DNA from: Drosophila miranda
Taxonomy: Eukaryota; Arthropoda; Insecta; Diptera; Drosophilidae
Reading direction: 5' to 3'
DNA: 64,000 nucleotides
Assembly: GCF_003369915.1 (NCBI RefSeq)
Contig: NC_046674.1
Span: 7,502,001 to 7,566,000 of the forward strand
Part shown: one piece after another, positions 1 to 12,752 of the stretch
How the letters are laid out: every line of letters begins with the position of its first letter
Numbering within the stretch: the stretch's first letter is position 1
The notes under the pieces: model-generated
What the model was told of the DNA's origin: nothing
Databases searched by the model: none
What the model saw: the letters and a program-made list of their open reading frames with translations, nothing else
Program-made: the position numbers and the translations under genes

Positions 1-409
1 GACAAACATTCTCTCAATTCTATAACATCCATTTTCCGAGGGTATGCAAAGTGTTGCTCAATCCGCGCCATGTTGGGGAACAATGCTGCTCGATTTCACG
101 GCACATGAGTCTGGCCCATACAAATTGAATGTTGCCAGCAACATAAAACGTAAGAAAACGTAAGTGAGTGTGGAATGTATTTTTTTAATCTAGCTTGTAT
201 TAACTATGAAATTCTGGCAGCACTGTAAGTGGCAAGTCAGCTTGGTGAAAGCTCAACAGTGAGCTTCCCTAATAGTGCTGCCGGACCGGTGGAAAAAATT
301 GAAGTTTGCATTTGAATTTAAATTTGAACTGGATATCAGTTGAAACAAGTCCAATATCGAACAGTTCCCCATATGTTGATGTGGAAATTTATCAAAAGAA
401 AACCTAGCC
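1..409. other. Upstream region of the ferlin gene with a repeat relic
   Basis: AT-rich non-coding DNA. Positions 1-50 closely resemble 21722-21770 (shared words ATTCTATAACAT and AGGGTAT), so this edge holds part of the repeat found between Mcm7 and dally. The stretch from about 240 to 409 probably contains the ferlin promoter and 5' leader. I see no clear TATA box. Confidence 0.5.
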
Positions 410-529
410 ATGAGATGTTGCTCATGTCAAGCTGTGAAATCCTGTTACAATTGTTTTCCACTCAAATTGGGAGGAAATCTGAAAAATGCCTATAACAGAC
501 TATCAATTGCACGCCGAAACGGAAATATA

Positions 530-3500
530 ATGAGTTATATGGATGATTGCTTTGCCGGGGCCCCGCAAGACTTTCTCATCTGCATTACGGTGCACAAGGC
601 CGCCAAAGTGGGCCTGGCCACATCGGAGCTTTACGTCAAAGTCAGCCTGGATAAGACGCAGAAGAGCACCAAGACGTTCCAAAACTCCGAGAATCCCTAC
701 TTCAATGAGGTAAACGCTTTGGGTATGGCTGAAAGACGGACACCTTTAGCGAGATTCTCTTCCACAGTACTTTGTGTTCGAGTTCCGCTGTTCGCTGAGC
801 GACCTCCTCCGGATGACCATCCTCTTTGAATTAAAAAAGACGCAGACTCTCATGAAGAACCTGGTGGTCGGGGAGCTGTTGATCGATCTGCATAGCGTGT
901 GGAACCAGCCGAATCACGGATTCTTCAAGAAGTGGGGTCGCCTGGAGCCGCCCATCGGGGAGAATCCTCCACGCGAGGAGCCCAGTGATTCCCATGGGTT
1001 TTTGCAAATCGATCTGGTCATCGTCTCGCAGCACAGTTCGGTGGCAAATAATCTCATCCCAGAGGAGAACACCGACACACAGAGTCTGAACAAGTGGAGT
1101 GTGGACCAAGACTATGACGACATTGAGAAGTATCTGTCCCCGATCTGAGCCACTAGCCTCAACCTCTAACCAAACCAGAGTTCCGCCCCCAGGAACCTGC
1201 TGCAGAACCCCAACTCGTACACGCCGAGCAACATCCGCTATTCGATCGCCTTCTTCCGCGGCTTCTTCGTGCGGAAGGGCAGCTACATGATCCAAGTATG
1301 GTTCACTTCAACTATCTTCCACGTATATCTACCCGTGTGGCATTCACTTCTATCTCTATCCTGCTTTTCCGTTTCCGTATCTAAAGTACAGATTCCATCC
1401 TTTCAAGGGTAAGACGCCGGTGGCCAAGCAGACCACGACGCCCGTGTGGAACCACGAGATCAGTTTCGCCTGGATATACCCCTCGCTGGCGCAGCGCTTC
1501 CTCATCCTGGTCCTCATCCACGAGCACCTCAAATGGAAGTGCGTGGCCGAGTACGAGCTGTCATTCGAGGAGATCGCCTTCAAAAGTGGGTAATCCTCTT
1601 TGGCACAATATCTGCTTCACTGTACTCTGTACTTTTCAATCGCTGGCAGGCATTCCCTCTTTGGGACCCACCTACCTGCAATTGTACGATCCCGTCCAGC
1701 CCATGACCTATGTGGGTCGCCTCTTACTGGAGGTGCGTTCCGACACTGTGGCGGAGGAGAGGCCGTCCCATGTGATCCTTGCGGAGGACGTTCACGGCTT
1801 GGACGAGTCTCCTTTTTGGAAGGAAGAGGTCTTCATGGTGGAGTTCCTTCCACTGCTCGGGGATCACATCCAAAGCAGTGCCAGCAGCTATAAAATCTCC
1901 ATGAAGCTGGCCGAGAACACGTCCACCGTCCTAGAGGGTCCCCTGAAGACGCCATCGGGGAAGTTCCGCTCGGCGATGCACTCGAAAAGCTTCCGCCAGG
2001 ATGCCCCCTACCGATCCTGCATCCTACGTGCCCGCCTGCCCGACAATCGGGACAAGTACGAGAGCGACTACTTCATGGTCGACCTGGTCGACTTTATGGT
2101 GAACAGAAGAATTGACCGACCCCCTTCTAAAGCTAACCTTTGACCTCTGCTATTTGCAGCGTTCCGAACTGGACACCTTCAAGGTGTTCCAGCTGAAATC
2201 CCCGCAACAGGACGTTAATCAGGGCAAGTGTCTGAAGGCCATCATATCCAATATCTTGAGCAAAATCAAGGAGGGCATCAAGGAACATCGCTTCGACCAC
2301 GAGATGGAGAGCCAGCGCACTCCGTGGGACATCAACCGCCAGCTTTTCCTCGTGGGATTCTTCGCGAAGCTGCCGCTCGAGCTGCGTCTGCTGAAGCAGG
2401 AGCTCCGCAGCTCCTACGTGGAGAACCTGGACGCCTCTGTGGCGGATGTGGTGAACGAGCTGCATCGCCTGGTGGACAAGATCACAGCGCTCTCCAACAT
2501 GACGCGGGTGCAGGACGAGTGGCCCGATCTCCTGCTCTCTCTAAGTGCCGGGGGCAAGGAGGTGGGCGTGTGCCGCCTCAATGCCAAGCTCTTTCTCCAC
2601 CTCCAGCGCCGGGAGCTGCAGCAAAACCAGATCACACAGTGCTGGCGTCTAAAGAGCTTCGCGTTCAAGGACCCAGGTTGCATCCACAGCTGCCCCAACT
2701 GCGGCTGCAGCACGGCCATGATTCTGGGCTGCGTTGCCATCGTGGTCGAGAGGGAGCGCAAGCAGTTCCTTTCGTACAGTATCGGTGACTGGATCTCGAT
2801 CGAACCAATGCTCTGGAAGACCCGTGTGGCGTGGACCTTCTTCCGCTGCCATGTGTACGTCCATCAGGCCAAAGTCCGACCCACCGGAGAGAAGAAGCAC
2901 GTCTGCGACTCCCATCTGCGCATCCTGTTCGGAGAGCAGGCCGCCGAGACGCACACATCCCCGGGCACCCTGTCGCCCATCTGGGATGCCGAAATCACAT
3001 TCAGCTGCATCACCCTGCCCGGCAGCGTCGACTGGTACGTGCAGAATCCCCCGCTGCTCTCCCTGGAGTTCTTCAACAAGGAGAAATCCCTCGCCGATGA
3101 GCTGGTGGGCAAGGGCCATGTGATGGCCAGTGTGATCAGTGGAGAACATTTCGCGGACTCCGCCTGGGAGGACGGTCCTCATTACTGGTCCAAGGGCCCC
3201 GTCAATAAGATGCAGAGGCTGAAGCACGTCTCTCCGCCGCCCCTCAAGTGGGTGCCCCTGGCCAGGAAGGGTTCCGTCCAGGCGGAGGTCCTCATGTCGG
3301 CCGAGTTCATCGAGCTGGTGGATGGCGTTGCCGATGCCAGCAAGGACCCCGTCCTAAGCACGGGTATTCCGAAGGCCATCCGACCGAATATGCTGAACTT
3401 TGTGTGAGTATTGGACTTGGACGTCATCAGTAAGGATTTTAATGTGATCGCTTCGCAGCCTGGAGGTTGTGTTCGTGGGTTTGCGCAACTACTCCAAGAG

Positions 3501-6465
3501 CACCATGAGCTCGGCGGGCAAGCGAAAGATCAACATCATGATGGGGGACCTGGTGCTCACGAGTGGCCCCTCGAAGGCCCGCATCGGCAGCAGCATCAAC
3601 TTCCTCGTAGCCTACGCCTCAGCCGTTGTGGTGGGTTCCCAATCAATGATTTCTCTGCGACCCAATCTCTAGTATAGTACGTACATCCTCGGAACTCCTT
3701 TACAGAGTCTCCCCGATCAGCAGGAGTACTGGCCAGCCATGATAGCCGCCGATGTGCTCGTCTCCGGGCTAACCACAGAGTCCATACTGGGGGCCGCACT
3801 TATACCGAACTCCGCCAGCTTCCTGCAGCGGGGAAAGACGACCAAATGCGAGACCCAGAGCTCGGCTGCCTCCTACACCAGCACCGCAGTAACAATGGAT
3901 GAGGAAGAGGAGACTGAAGTGGATGCGACCGGGGCGAAGGACACAGAATGGGAGGATGCCGATGAAGAGGAGGAGTCCCCCGGCAAGTCGAGGCGCTTAT
4001 GGAGGCGGTTGATGTTCGCCCTGGGCCTGCGACCCGCCGCCTATGCCAACAGGATGGCCCTGAGGTATGGAGAGGACGACATGGACAACAGCGAGCTCAT
4101 CGCGGAGGGACAGTTCACGTGGTGGACAAAGTTCTACAACTCGATGTACTGGAAGGCGGCGGAGATGACGCACGAGTACAAGCACCGGCTGGTCATCTAT
4201 CCCAACGAGCTGGAGAAGCAGCCCCAGTTCGGCTACCTGCAGGACTGGGCCGTGCCCGTCCAGATGGTGCACGGCGTCAAGTTCAAAAAGCAGGCCCCGC
4301 CGAAGGAGGACGTGTACGCCACGCTGAAGATCCAGGTCAAGCTGACGCCCTGCCAGTGCGGGAGCTGGGACGAGGGCGGAGGAGGGGACATGGTCCGACC
4401 CCTGGCAGCGTCCTTGAATCCGCGCGAACAGACGATGCTCCAATCTCTGTCTGAGTCGGTGAGGCTAGCTGTCCGGATCTATGTGGTGCAGGGCCTTCAG
4501 ATGCGCCCGCGGGACGTCAAGCAAAATTCCGACTGCTACGTGAAACTCTCTCTTGGCGCTAAGACACTCTCCGACCGGGCGGCGTACATCCCCAACCAGA
4601 GCAACCCCATCTTTGGGCGCATTTTCGAGCTGGAGGCGAACCTGCCCGGCGACAACATGCTCCTGCTGATGGTATACGACCAGGACACATGCCGCGACGA
4701 TGTCATCGGTCAGACGTACATCGATCTGGAGGATCGTTGGCGCAGCAAGCACCGTGCCACAGTGGGCCTGGCCCAGGAGTACTCGAGGAGTGGCTACAAC
4801 CAGTGGCACGATGTCAGGCTCCCATCGGAGATACTCACGAATATCTGCTTGCAACGGGGCATACAGCCGCCCTACTACTACGGCAACGTGGTCGAAGTGG
4901 ATGGACAGCTCTTTGCCGATGAAACAACCATATCACGGGGTGAGGGGATGATCTATTATATATATATGGATGGAGTATCTGTACTGATTTCCCCGTTTCA
5001 GGTGAGGAGATGCATGAACGACTCAGTCTGACAGTGCTGAAAAACCTGGAGAAGTTGCCCTCCTTTGGCTACAAGTTGGTGCCTGAGCATGTGGAGACTC
5101 GCTCTCTCTACCGCGATGATTATCCCAATGTCGAACAGGTAAGAGGCAAGAGCTTCCAAGTAATGCTCCGACCGAATGTCCAAAGACCTGGCTTTAAGCC
5201 AAGGAGATCCAAAGTTGAAGCCTATCTACTGAACCCTCCTCTCTTTCAATGCAGGGCAAGCTCCAGCTGTGGATAGAGCTGTTTGAGGCCAACACATTCA
5301 TTCCGTTTCCAGTTGATATCACGCCCGTGCCACCCGCTGGTTACGAGGTCCGTGTTGTGGTCAAAAATCTGAGAGCCATCCAGGCGGGCGACAGAAATGT
5401 TTTTGGCAAACTAATGAGCGACCTCTACGTAACTGGGTAAGTGGAAATGGGATTAGAGGAAATGGGGGAAATAAGGCTGCTGCCATGTAAACGATATGCA
5501 ATTATCCGATTTTCTGCTTTTGTTCTGCGCTGTTATGTTCTGTTACGTTGCAGCTGGTGCCAGGATATAGACAAGCGCCAATCAACCGATATCCATTACC
5601 GGTCGTTCACCGGCGATGCTGCCTTTAATTGGCGCATGATATTCCCGATGATGTACTCCCCCAATGAGGACATGGTGAGCGGCTGGGGAGCCAGGGAGCC
5701 CTTGACCTTGCCTAATTGGTCGCATGGTCCGGGGTAAACCAATATCCTCTACTAATTAATTCCATCGTGCGCGGGTTTCAGATGGTCTTCCGCCGCCGAG
5801 GGGGACTGTTCGAGGAGATTGAGATCAAGCGGCCACCGGTTATCTATCTGCAGATTTGGGACCGGGACTTTATAACGCGCAACGAGTACCTGGGCGCCCT
5901 GGAGTTGAACCTCTCCAACATGCCCATGCCGTATGAGACGGAGGCGCATTGCCAGGCGTACCCCAACAAGCGGAAGCGACTGAATCTCTTCCAGCGCAAG
6001 TCCATCCATGGCTGGTTCCCAGTCGATAGTGCCCCGAAGCCGAGGTCTGGTCTGCCCATCACCTCGACGAAGGTGAGTCCGGAGTCGAAGTCCGAGTAGC
6101 CTAAAGTGTCTAATACGATCCATTCCAGGGCAAAATGGAACTACAAATCGATGTCTGTACGTCGGTTGAGGCCTCGAATCAACCCGCAGGCCATGGCCAT
6201 GATCCACCCTTGGCTTTGGAGAGGCCCGAGTACGTATTCCAATGCCACCCTCCGATCTTCCTATTATATATTGCCTATATCTTGCAGTCGGCCGGACACA
6301 GCCTTCAATCCGCTGACGCATCCCTTCAAGTCATTCCACTACATCCTCTGGCCCTCCATACGGAAATATGTCCTGTGGGGCGTTCTCATCTCGGTAGTTA
6401 TCGTAGCAGTGGCTCTGTTCTTTACCAAAATCCCGAGCACTCTCATGTCCATTCCCTTTCTGTGA
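530..6465 (+). CDS. mfr: Ferlin family multi-C2 membrane protein, likely misfire
   Basis: Exons 530-709, 768-1129, 1193-1295, 1387-1585, 1650-2098, 2160-3403, 3459-3630, 3706-4939, 5002-5138, 5255-5436, 5554-5674, 5782-6072, 6129-6229, 6288-6465. All phases join to give about 1650 residues, in line with a full ferlin. Seen: N-terminal C2A (about 5-115), C2B (about 185-300), FerA/FerB-type region (about 440-600, with WPDLLLSL), a C2 at about 655-770, another at about 845-930, C2E (about 1154-1250, with acidic loop YDQDTCRDD), C2F (about 1388-1515, with WDRDF), and a C-terminal tail anchor (about 1620-1641, GVLISVVIVAVALFF) after the ferlin motif PDRPDTAFNPLTHPFK. Ferlins are tail-anchored Ca2+-dependent membrane fusion or repair proteins. 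The Drosophila member misfire is known from sperm plasma-membrane breakdown at fertilisation. The gene name rests on being the fly ferlin beside TrpA1. The start at 530 has A at -3; an in-frame ATG at 410 would add 40 Cys-rich residues. Least certain borders: the acceptors at 1193 and 1387. Confidence 0.9.
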
Positions 6466-6545
6466 TTTGTTATCAGTTTTCGTTTTGTGTTTTACTTGTT
6501 TTCTTTAGCAAAATTGAATTGCATTTTCCCTCTTTAAAGTTTCCC

Positions 6546-6551
6546 AATAAA
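6546..6551 (+). terminator. Poly(A) signal AATAAA of the ferlin gene
   Basis: AATAAA 81 bases after the ferlin stop. It is the first such hexamer on this strand after the gene. Confidence 0.6.
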
Positions 6552-6596
6552 TTAGTTCATTGTTGTATTTGCATGCGTCACTTATAAGTTAATTAA

Positions 6597-6928
6597 ATGA
6601 AATCGCTAATAGCCGCATGGGACATCGGCGCAGCGATAAAAACTGACTCGTTCAGCACATCGACCGACCAGCACATCGACCAGCACTTTAAAGAACTATT
6701 AATAAACTGTGAAATAGAACAAGTAAGACAAACAGAGCAAAAACGGATCAGAAAGATGATTACTGTCAGCCAATTGGTGCGGTGCCGTACCTAAACAAGA
6801 CCCAAGAGGTTCCGAAAGAGGTGGTAAAAAGAATCCTGATCCAGCTCAGAGAGGAAGCTAATAAGAGCCACTCTATTTGTCGATTGGCAGTCTTTCTCCC
6901 ACACATTCTGAATCGTTCTACTGAATAA
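6597..6928 (+). pseudogene. Small unrecognised gene, apparently broken by a one-base frameshift
   Basis: Not a family I recognise. An ATG at 6597 opens a frame running to 6794. A second frame, open from about 6709, ends in TAA at 6926-6928. Both look coding: the first carries DQHIDQHFKELLINCEIEQ, the second PIGAVPYLNKTQEVPKEVV followed by a charged helix-like stretch and a hydrophobic end. Adding one A to the A5 run at 6739-6743 would join them into one frame of about 110 codons. The TAA overlaps an AATAAA (6924-6929), and the ferlin poly(A) signal lies just upstream, so this looks like a separate short transcription unit. Either a base is missing in the assembly, or the gene is a recent pseudogene, or two short frames are used. 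No signal peptide or membrane segment is obvious. Confidence 0.45.
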
Positions 6929-7294
6929 ACTCTGCTGCGCTATTTCATCATTCATTCAAACTTTTGTGGGGTATTTATTTATACATATGGAATGGTATGG
7001 TATGGTATCTATATGCGTCTGTCTGGATGTATCGTTACATGTTAATGGCGACATTCGTCCCGAGACGAGACGAGACGAGTGACGAAAGGCTGTTATCAGG
7101 TCCGCCGCCCCGAACCAGTCCAAACCATACAGTCGAGAAACTGTCAACGGGGACACATTACAGGCACTAGCCCAAAGGCTGCCACATTTAGTTGGAGACC
7201 AGCTATCAAGGCTGTCGGTACGCGCGAATCACTCAGCAGAAAATTTTCAAGGGAAAGTCGCAGTAGGGAAACAGAGGGAGATATAGATATAGAA

Positions 7295-7296
<2 letters not shown>

Positions 7297-7326
<30 letters not shown>
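7297..7326. repeat. (GA)n microsatellite
   Basis: About 15 GA units, in the presumed TrpA1 upstream region. GA runs can bind GAGA factor in flies; no function is shown here. Confidence 0.9.
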
Positions 7327-7329
<3 letters not shown>

Positions 7330-7460
7330 AGTCCATTTCAGTTTCAGCAAATTATTGCCAGTCAAAGGTGCTAATTGAGTTTTATAATTAAAGTGTCCGT
7401 CCATCATAATCAGAGAGGAAACTGCCGCTGGAGCTGCATTGCAGGGAGTCCTCGCTGGTG

Positions 7461-7497
7461 CCGTACCGTGCCGTGCCGTGCCGTGCCGTGCCGTGCC
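7461..7497. repeat. CCGTG pentamer tandem repeat
   Basis: About seven copies of the pentamer (one variant, CCGTA), GC-rich in otherwise average DNA. Confidence 0.9.
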
Positions 7498-8138
7498 TGC
7501 ACTTGTAGTGCTTTCCCCAGAGAGCGGATCGCAAGCATCGGGAAACATATGGCAAGCATCGGGGCACTCAGCCTTAAATGCTGCTAAATTCTGATAGCAA
7601 ATTCTCGGAAAATACCTGCTGCTGCTGTCACAGACGTGCGTGTTCGGTGTGCTCCGGCCTAGTCTTGGCTGAGATCAAAATCAAATTCAAGTTTTTCAAA
7701 TTCAAAGTCGATTGAAGATGTAAATGAATCGTTGCACAGGAAGCTTGTAAGACAGAATCCGAAAGTACTGAGACCTCTAGGTCTAGGAGGAGCAAAGAAG
7801 AGTTCCAAAAGAGTTTTCAAAAGGTAAGTTTTCATTTAATCAAGGGCTTTATTTACACACCCATATGGGGCTATGATATTTACCAAACGAGGGAGGAACC
7901 ACTCAGACTAATCGACCCAGACACAGCGTTTCCAATTTCGTCAACTCATCCATCCACTTAACCCCTTGGAAATAATCAGAGCCCCAGTGGAATTCGGGAA
8001 TGGAAATACTCATTAGTCAGAGTAGCCAGTAAGTGCGAAATCGAGGCCCAAATCGCGATGTCAGGTATTGATGGATATCTCTAGAAAGTAATTGGGATCC
8101 ACCTATAAGCACTGCTGACAGCCCTAGCATATTTGCAG

Positions 8139-8194
8139 TTCGTTACAATCCCTCGGTCGAGTCGGTTCAAAATGAAGCTGGAGGAAGTCGAGGA
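8139..8194 (+). other. Candidate 5' leader exon of TrpA1 with a short upstream ORF
   Basis: Bounded by an acceptor-like ATATTTGCAG (ends 8138) and a strong donor GA|GTAAGT (8195). It contains an ATG at 8172 in good context (CAAAATG), giving MKLEEVE. If spliced to an acceptor TTTTTAG at 8755, the frame closes after 12 residues, 21 bases before the exon 1a ATG, so it would act as an upstream ORF. Based only on splice-site appearance. Confidence 0.3.
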
Positions 8195-8791
8195 GTAAGT
8201 TGGGACTGCAAGGAGCAGAGTCTTGCCTTCGAAGGGACTTGGGCTTGCGCTTGGGCTGGTTTGGCATTATGCAAATTCTGTGGCACGTCTGGCTCGAGTG
8301 CCACAAATAAACAGCCCGTTAATTAGACACTGCCATTAAATAGGGCGTACGAACGGACGCACTCCCCCACTCGCACTCCCTCGGGAAGGAGCTAGCTAGA
8401 AAAATGACAAACGGCCGGCCGTTGACTCGACTCTCTCCTGGTTGTGTCAGAGTTACAGAGTTACGGACCAGCAGATATATGAGATATACTGTTGGGGGTT
8501 ACTCACAGTTTGTCATAGCTGCAGTCACGGTTCAGTTGTAGCTCGACAAAGTCCACAGGCACAGCCAAAGCACGAATTCCTTTATCTCCCAGTGTCCGTC
8601 CTTCTGTACTGTCCTATCGGGAGCGTATCATGTGACAGACGGGTTATCTAAATTGGTTTGCTGTCGGTTAACACGCCTGCAAAACGCTTAGGCCAATCTA
8701 TATCTAATTAGAGAACTGATTGCGGATGAGAGCCGTAGCTGGATTCTGTTTTTAGTTGTGAAATATTGTGACTAATCGCAAAACCATTATC

Positions 8792-9665
8792 ATGCATAGT
8801 CGCGAGTCGCGGCCCTTCACCATCACAACAGCGGCAGCCACCGAGCGACAGTTAAGCGGCCCGGACATGCCCAAGCTCTGGAATGGTGGGGTCTACAATA
8901 GCCAGTGCCCCGCCTTGTCGTCGCCGGACCTGATGGAGGCCCAGCCCACACTTTTGCCCAAGACGCGCAGCAACAGCAGCACTAGCACCAGCACCAAGAA
9001 CCGGAACAGCAAGGTGAGTCAGGCGGGACTAGGCAACTGGGGAATACCTCAGAGTCCCCAATGCGTGGAGTAAGGATTTCACGAGCTCTAGAATGTTCTA
9101 CAGCCCGCATTTAAATGGGGGGAAGGTTTTAAATAGTTTTTACCATTCCAATTTATATTTTATATAGTTTTCCTCAATGAAAACATTCGAGTCGAGCACT
9201 CTCAGAAACGAAACCGTTCAGATTCTGTGGCAATCCTTTAAAAATGGTTTAGACATAGATCTTCTGGCAAACCTCTAAAAATATCATGAACAAATTATTT
9301 CTATTTCAAAGTTCATTGAAGAATTTTCGAGAAAAGAGCTCTATAAATTGATAAATGCTTTTGAGAATGATTTATAGGAATCCTAAGATATAATAACCTA
9401 ATAAAAATGATGAAAAAGTAAATTATATCGATGTCGAAATCATGTGGGAATCGAAGGATCCACTATCAATACACTTTTATAAATATTCTTCTATAATTTC
9501 ATGCAGTATTGGATATTCTCGATGATAATCGAACGAAGTTCGGGTGTCAAGCGGGGCGAAATCGATGGCGATGATGCAGACACCCCACTGGAGGCCATCT
9601 TGCCAGCCGAACCGGCGGCGGAGCAGGTCTGCTTGTTGCGTGACAGCCCCTTCAGGATATTGCGG
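8792..9665 (+). other. TrpA1: Alternative 5' exons 1a and 2a of TrpA1
   Basis: Exon 1a (8792-9013, donor AAG|GTGAGT) encodes a Ser/Thr-rich, low-complexity N-terminus ending STSTSTKNRNSK. Exon 2a (9507-9665, acceptor ATGCAG, donor CGG|GTGAGT) encodes YWIFSMIIERSSG followed by an acidic stretch. Both have lengths divisible by three, so 2a joins exon 11800 in frame. By position this is the long isoform A-type N-terminus known in D. melanogaster. Confidence 0.75.
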
Positions 9666-12600
9666 GTGAGTTGAGTTGGTAATCGGGTGAATGGATGTGG
9701 GTGGCCTCGTGGCCCGGCCAATTCTCCAAAGTGAAAACCCAATGGCAATTCTCCAGGCGAGAGTTGTGATAAATGTATATCGATTCCGCAGATTGCAGCT
9801 GAGAAATGAGTTTTTTCGAGGAACGGCTTTCTAGAAAGTTCAATGGCTTCTTGGATGGCACTCCGAATACCCAAACCATGAGTGCTATCGATGGGTAGAC
9901 ATAAGAAAATAAACATCGGCTCGGCGGGACATGCAGAGCAACAAGTTCGATGGACAGGACAGTCCGGAACAAAATCGACATGCAATTGAAATGGAATCAG
10001 AGATTTACGGGGTCAAATTCAATGAAAAACTCACCACGTTCCGAGTACGGCGTAAATTCCGCCCTCCGGCAGTCCATTCTGTTTTCCCACCCAGCGCACC
10101 CGAACGCACCCATGCCCCGCCGATGTCGTTGGCCAGCGTTCCGAATGTTGGCTATAAAAGCGAGCACTTCTTGGCCCGAGATTTCAGTCTTGTGGCAACT
10201 TGGCTGGCAGCCTCTCTCTTTTATCAGTGTGCGAGCGGAAAATGATGTTAACTTGGTTTGAAAATCAGTGGAAAATCAAAGACAATTTGTTAAATTGGGT
10301 CCGCGTAACCCAATCAAATGGGATTCCTTAATTGAAAAGCACAAAGGCCCCAAATAACTTTTTTTTAACAGTGATTACAAAATGTTTGCCGAAAAATACT
10401 GATAAATACTTGCCAGAAATGCAAGAAAAAGTTTAAAATTAAAATCGAATATTTTGCATGCCCTATTAATAGAGTTTCTTGCATATATCTTAAACAACTC
10501 CAGATAAATACACTCACAAAAATATTTCATGCACATACGACTTCATCAAATTTGAGAACCAAAGAAATATCCACAACGAATACAAATTAATTTTTAGAAA
10601 AACCCAGAGAAGAGGGCAAACAAAACGCATTGCATGCTAGAATTTTGTAGATTTAAAATATTGAAAAGAAAAGATTAGAGAAATATATTACATGCATAAA
10701 CAATTTTAAAAGCGCTCAAAGAAAGATTCAAGTATTGAAGTTGCAAAAAAAGAAAAAAAATATTGGATGGCACTAAATTGATACAGAGGCTGGAACTATT
10801 TCTAGAACTCTAGCAGCTACTATTCAAAGATTGAAAAGAGCAAAATTAAATCTGCAAACTTCGTTACCAGCGCATTAAAATAGTACTAGAAAATAGTTGT
10901 AGAAAACGAGCTCAAAAGGCCCTGTAGAACCTCCACCCTCCACAGCATTGTGGAGATGAATGCCACAGGCAATCAGAGCTAATCTGAAAACTACACACAA
11001 ATGTAATTAGGGTCCTCGCACGCACCACCAACGACAATGCCAAACTGCGAGAAGGAGACCCCGAATCGGGAGGTGGTCATCAGTCCGCTCCGCTACTTGA
11101 TCAGCGGCTTTGCCCGCGGGGCGGAGCTCACTGCAATGGCCCCGCTCAACCTGCCCAACAAGTGGGCCCGTATACTGCGAATGTCCTCCGCACCGAAGAT
11201 ACAAATCGACGACTTTCTCCAGGTAAACCTGTTCGACGAAAGCACACATCAAATCAGCTAAAAGGAAGCCCCGAAATTAGATTTACTTTTTAAGTGCATT
11301 TCGGGGGAAGTTGCAGGATACTGAAACATGGGGAGTCATGGGGTTGGGTTGGTTTTGGGCATGGGTTTGGGTTCGGTGACTGCTGCTGCAGCCTCCATTC
11401 TGCGTAATAGTTTTCTGCTTAAAGCGAAACCTCTTGAAGCGGATGAAAGCAAAACAAAAGACTGAGATGGAGCAGGCACTGAAGACACTACAAATATGAC
11501 GGAAATGAAAGACTGAATGTTGACCGAGTCTTTTCAGATTAAAAATCTATTGACATTTCTTGTCACTGTGCATAAGCTTCCACTTCTTCGGGATCTCCTC
11601 TTCTATTGAAGGCCCCCCCTGTCGTATGTTGCTCTGGCTTGTCACCCTGAGTTGTCTCGCCTTAAACTTTTAGTTTGCCGGAGCAAACAGCAAACGCTTT
11701 GGACTTTAATCCAACTTACTGGAAAACTGATTGAGTTGATTCGAGTTGAGCTGAGTTGAGCTGAGTTGAGAAACACCTGTTCCCTCGTTTAATTAACAGG
11801 CAGCCGAGTCCGGAAACCTGGATGATTTCAAGCGGCTGTTTATGGCCGACAACACGCGCATTTCCCTGAAGGATGGCAAGGGACGGACGGCTGCCCACCA
11901 GGCAACGGCCAGAAATCGCGTCAATATACTGCGCTACATTAGGGATCAGAACGGGGGTGAGTCCCGGCTAGGGGGTACCCTTTATCCATTACCACCATAA
12001 TGTCATTATTAAGTGCGCCTTGCAGACTTCAATGCCAAGGACAATGCCGGAAATACACCACTCCACATTGCCGTCGAGTGCGATGCTTACGAGGCCCTGG
12101 ACTATCTGCTGTCCATGTAAGCTGACTACACCTTTCGCCATGGTCTATTTAACAGTAATCCAAACAACAATCCCTCATCATGTTTACAGCCCGGTGGACA
12201 CGGGAGTGCTCAACGAGAAGAAGCAGGCTCCGGTCCACCTGGCCACCGAGCTGAACAAGGTGAAATCCCTGCGGGTGATGGGACAGTACCGGAACGTCAT
12301 CGACATACAGCAGGGCGGGGAGCATGGACGCACGGCCCTCCATCTGGCGGCCATCTACGATCACGAGGAATGCGCTCGCATCCTGGTAAGTGGTGTGAGT
12401 CCTCGCCCAAGTTGTTCCCCGTAATTATTTTCACTTTTAGATTCGCATTTCGCATTCACTCATGCATTTTATTTGCATTTTGATAACGAATTGGACCAAA
12501 CACAATTCGTCATTAATCAATTTCACCCCACACTCATCCCCACATCCAACCACCCACAGACCCACACTCATACACCCAATCTCCCCCCACACACACAACA

Positions 12601-12720
12601 TTAATTTATCATAGAAAACAACAAATGAAAAGGTTTGTATCCTCTGAAGCAATTTTGTCTTGCCTGCGCACGAAAGTATGCTATGATATTCTGCAAGAAC
12701 TCGCCCGGCAGAGTCTCTCT

Positions 12721-12752
<32 letters not shown>

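Larger units (their letters stand above)
6930..8138. other. Intergenic DNA and probable distal 5' leader of TrpA1
   Basis: No convincing reading frame. Contains a (GA)n run at 7297-7326 and a pentamer repeat at 7461-7497. A strong donor (AAAAG|GTAAGT) at 7823/7824 could end a non-coding first exon of the upstream TrpA1 transcript. Confidence 0.4.

Noticed and set aside
2228..2788. Long frames overlapping the ferlin and other large exons on both strands
   Set aside because: They are shadows of GC-rich real exons, with Arg/Pro/Ala-rich composition and no domain.
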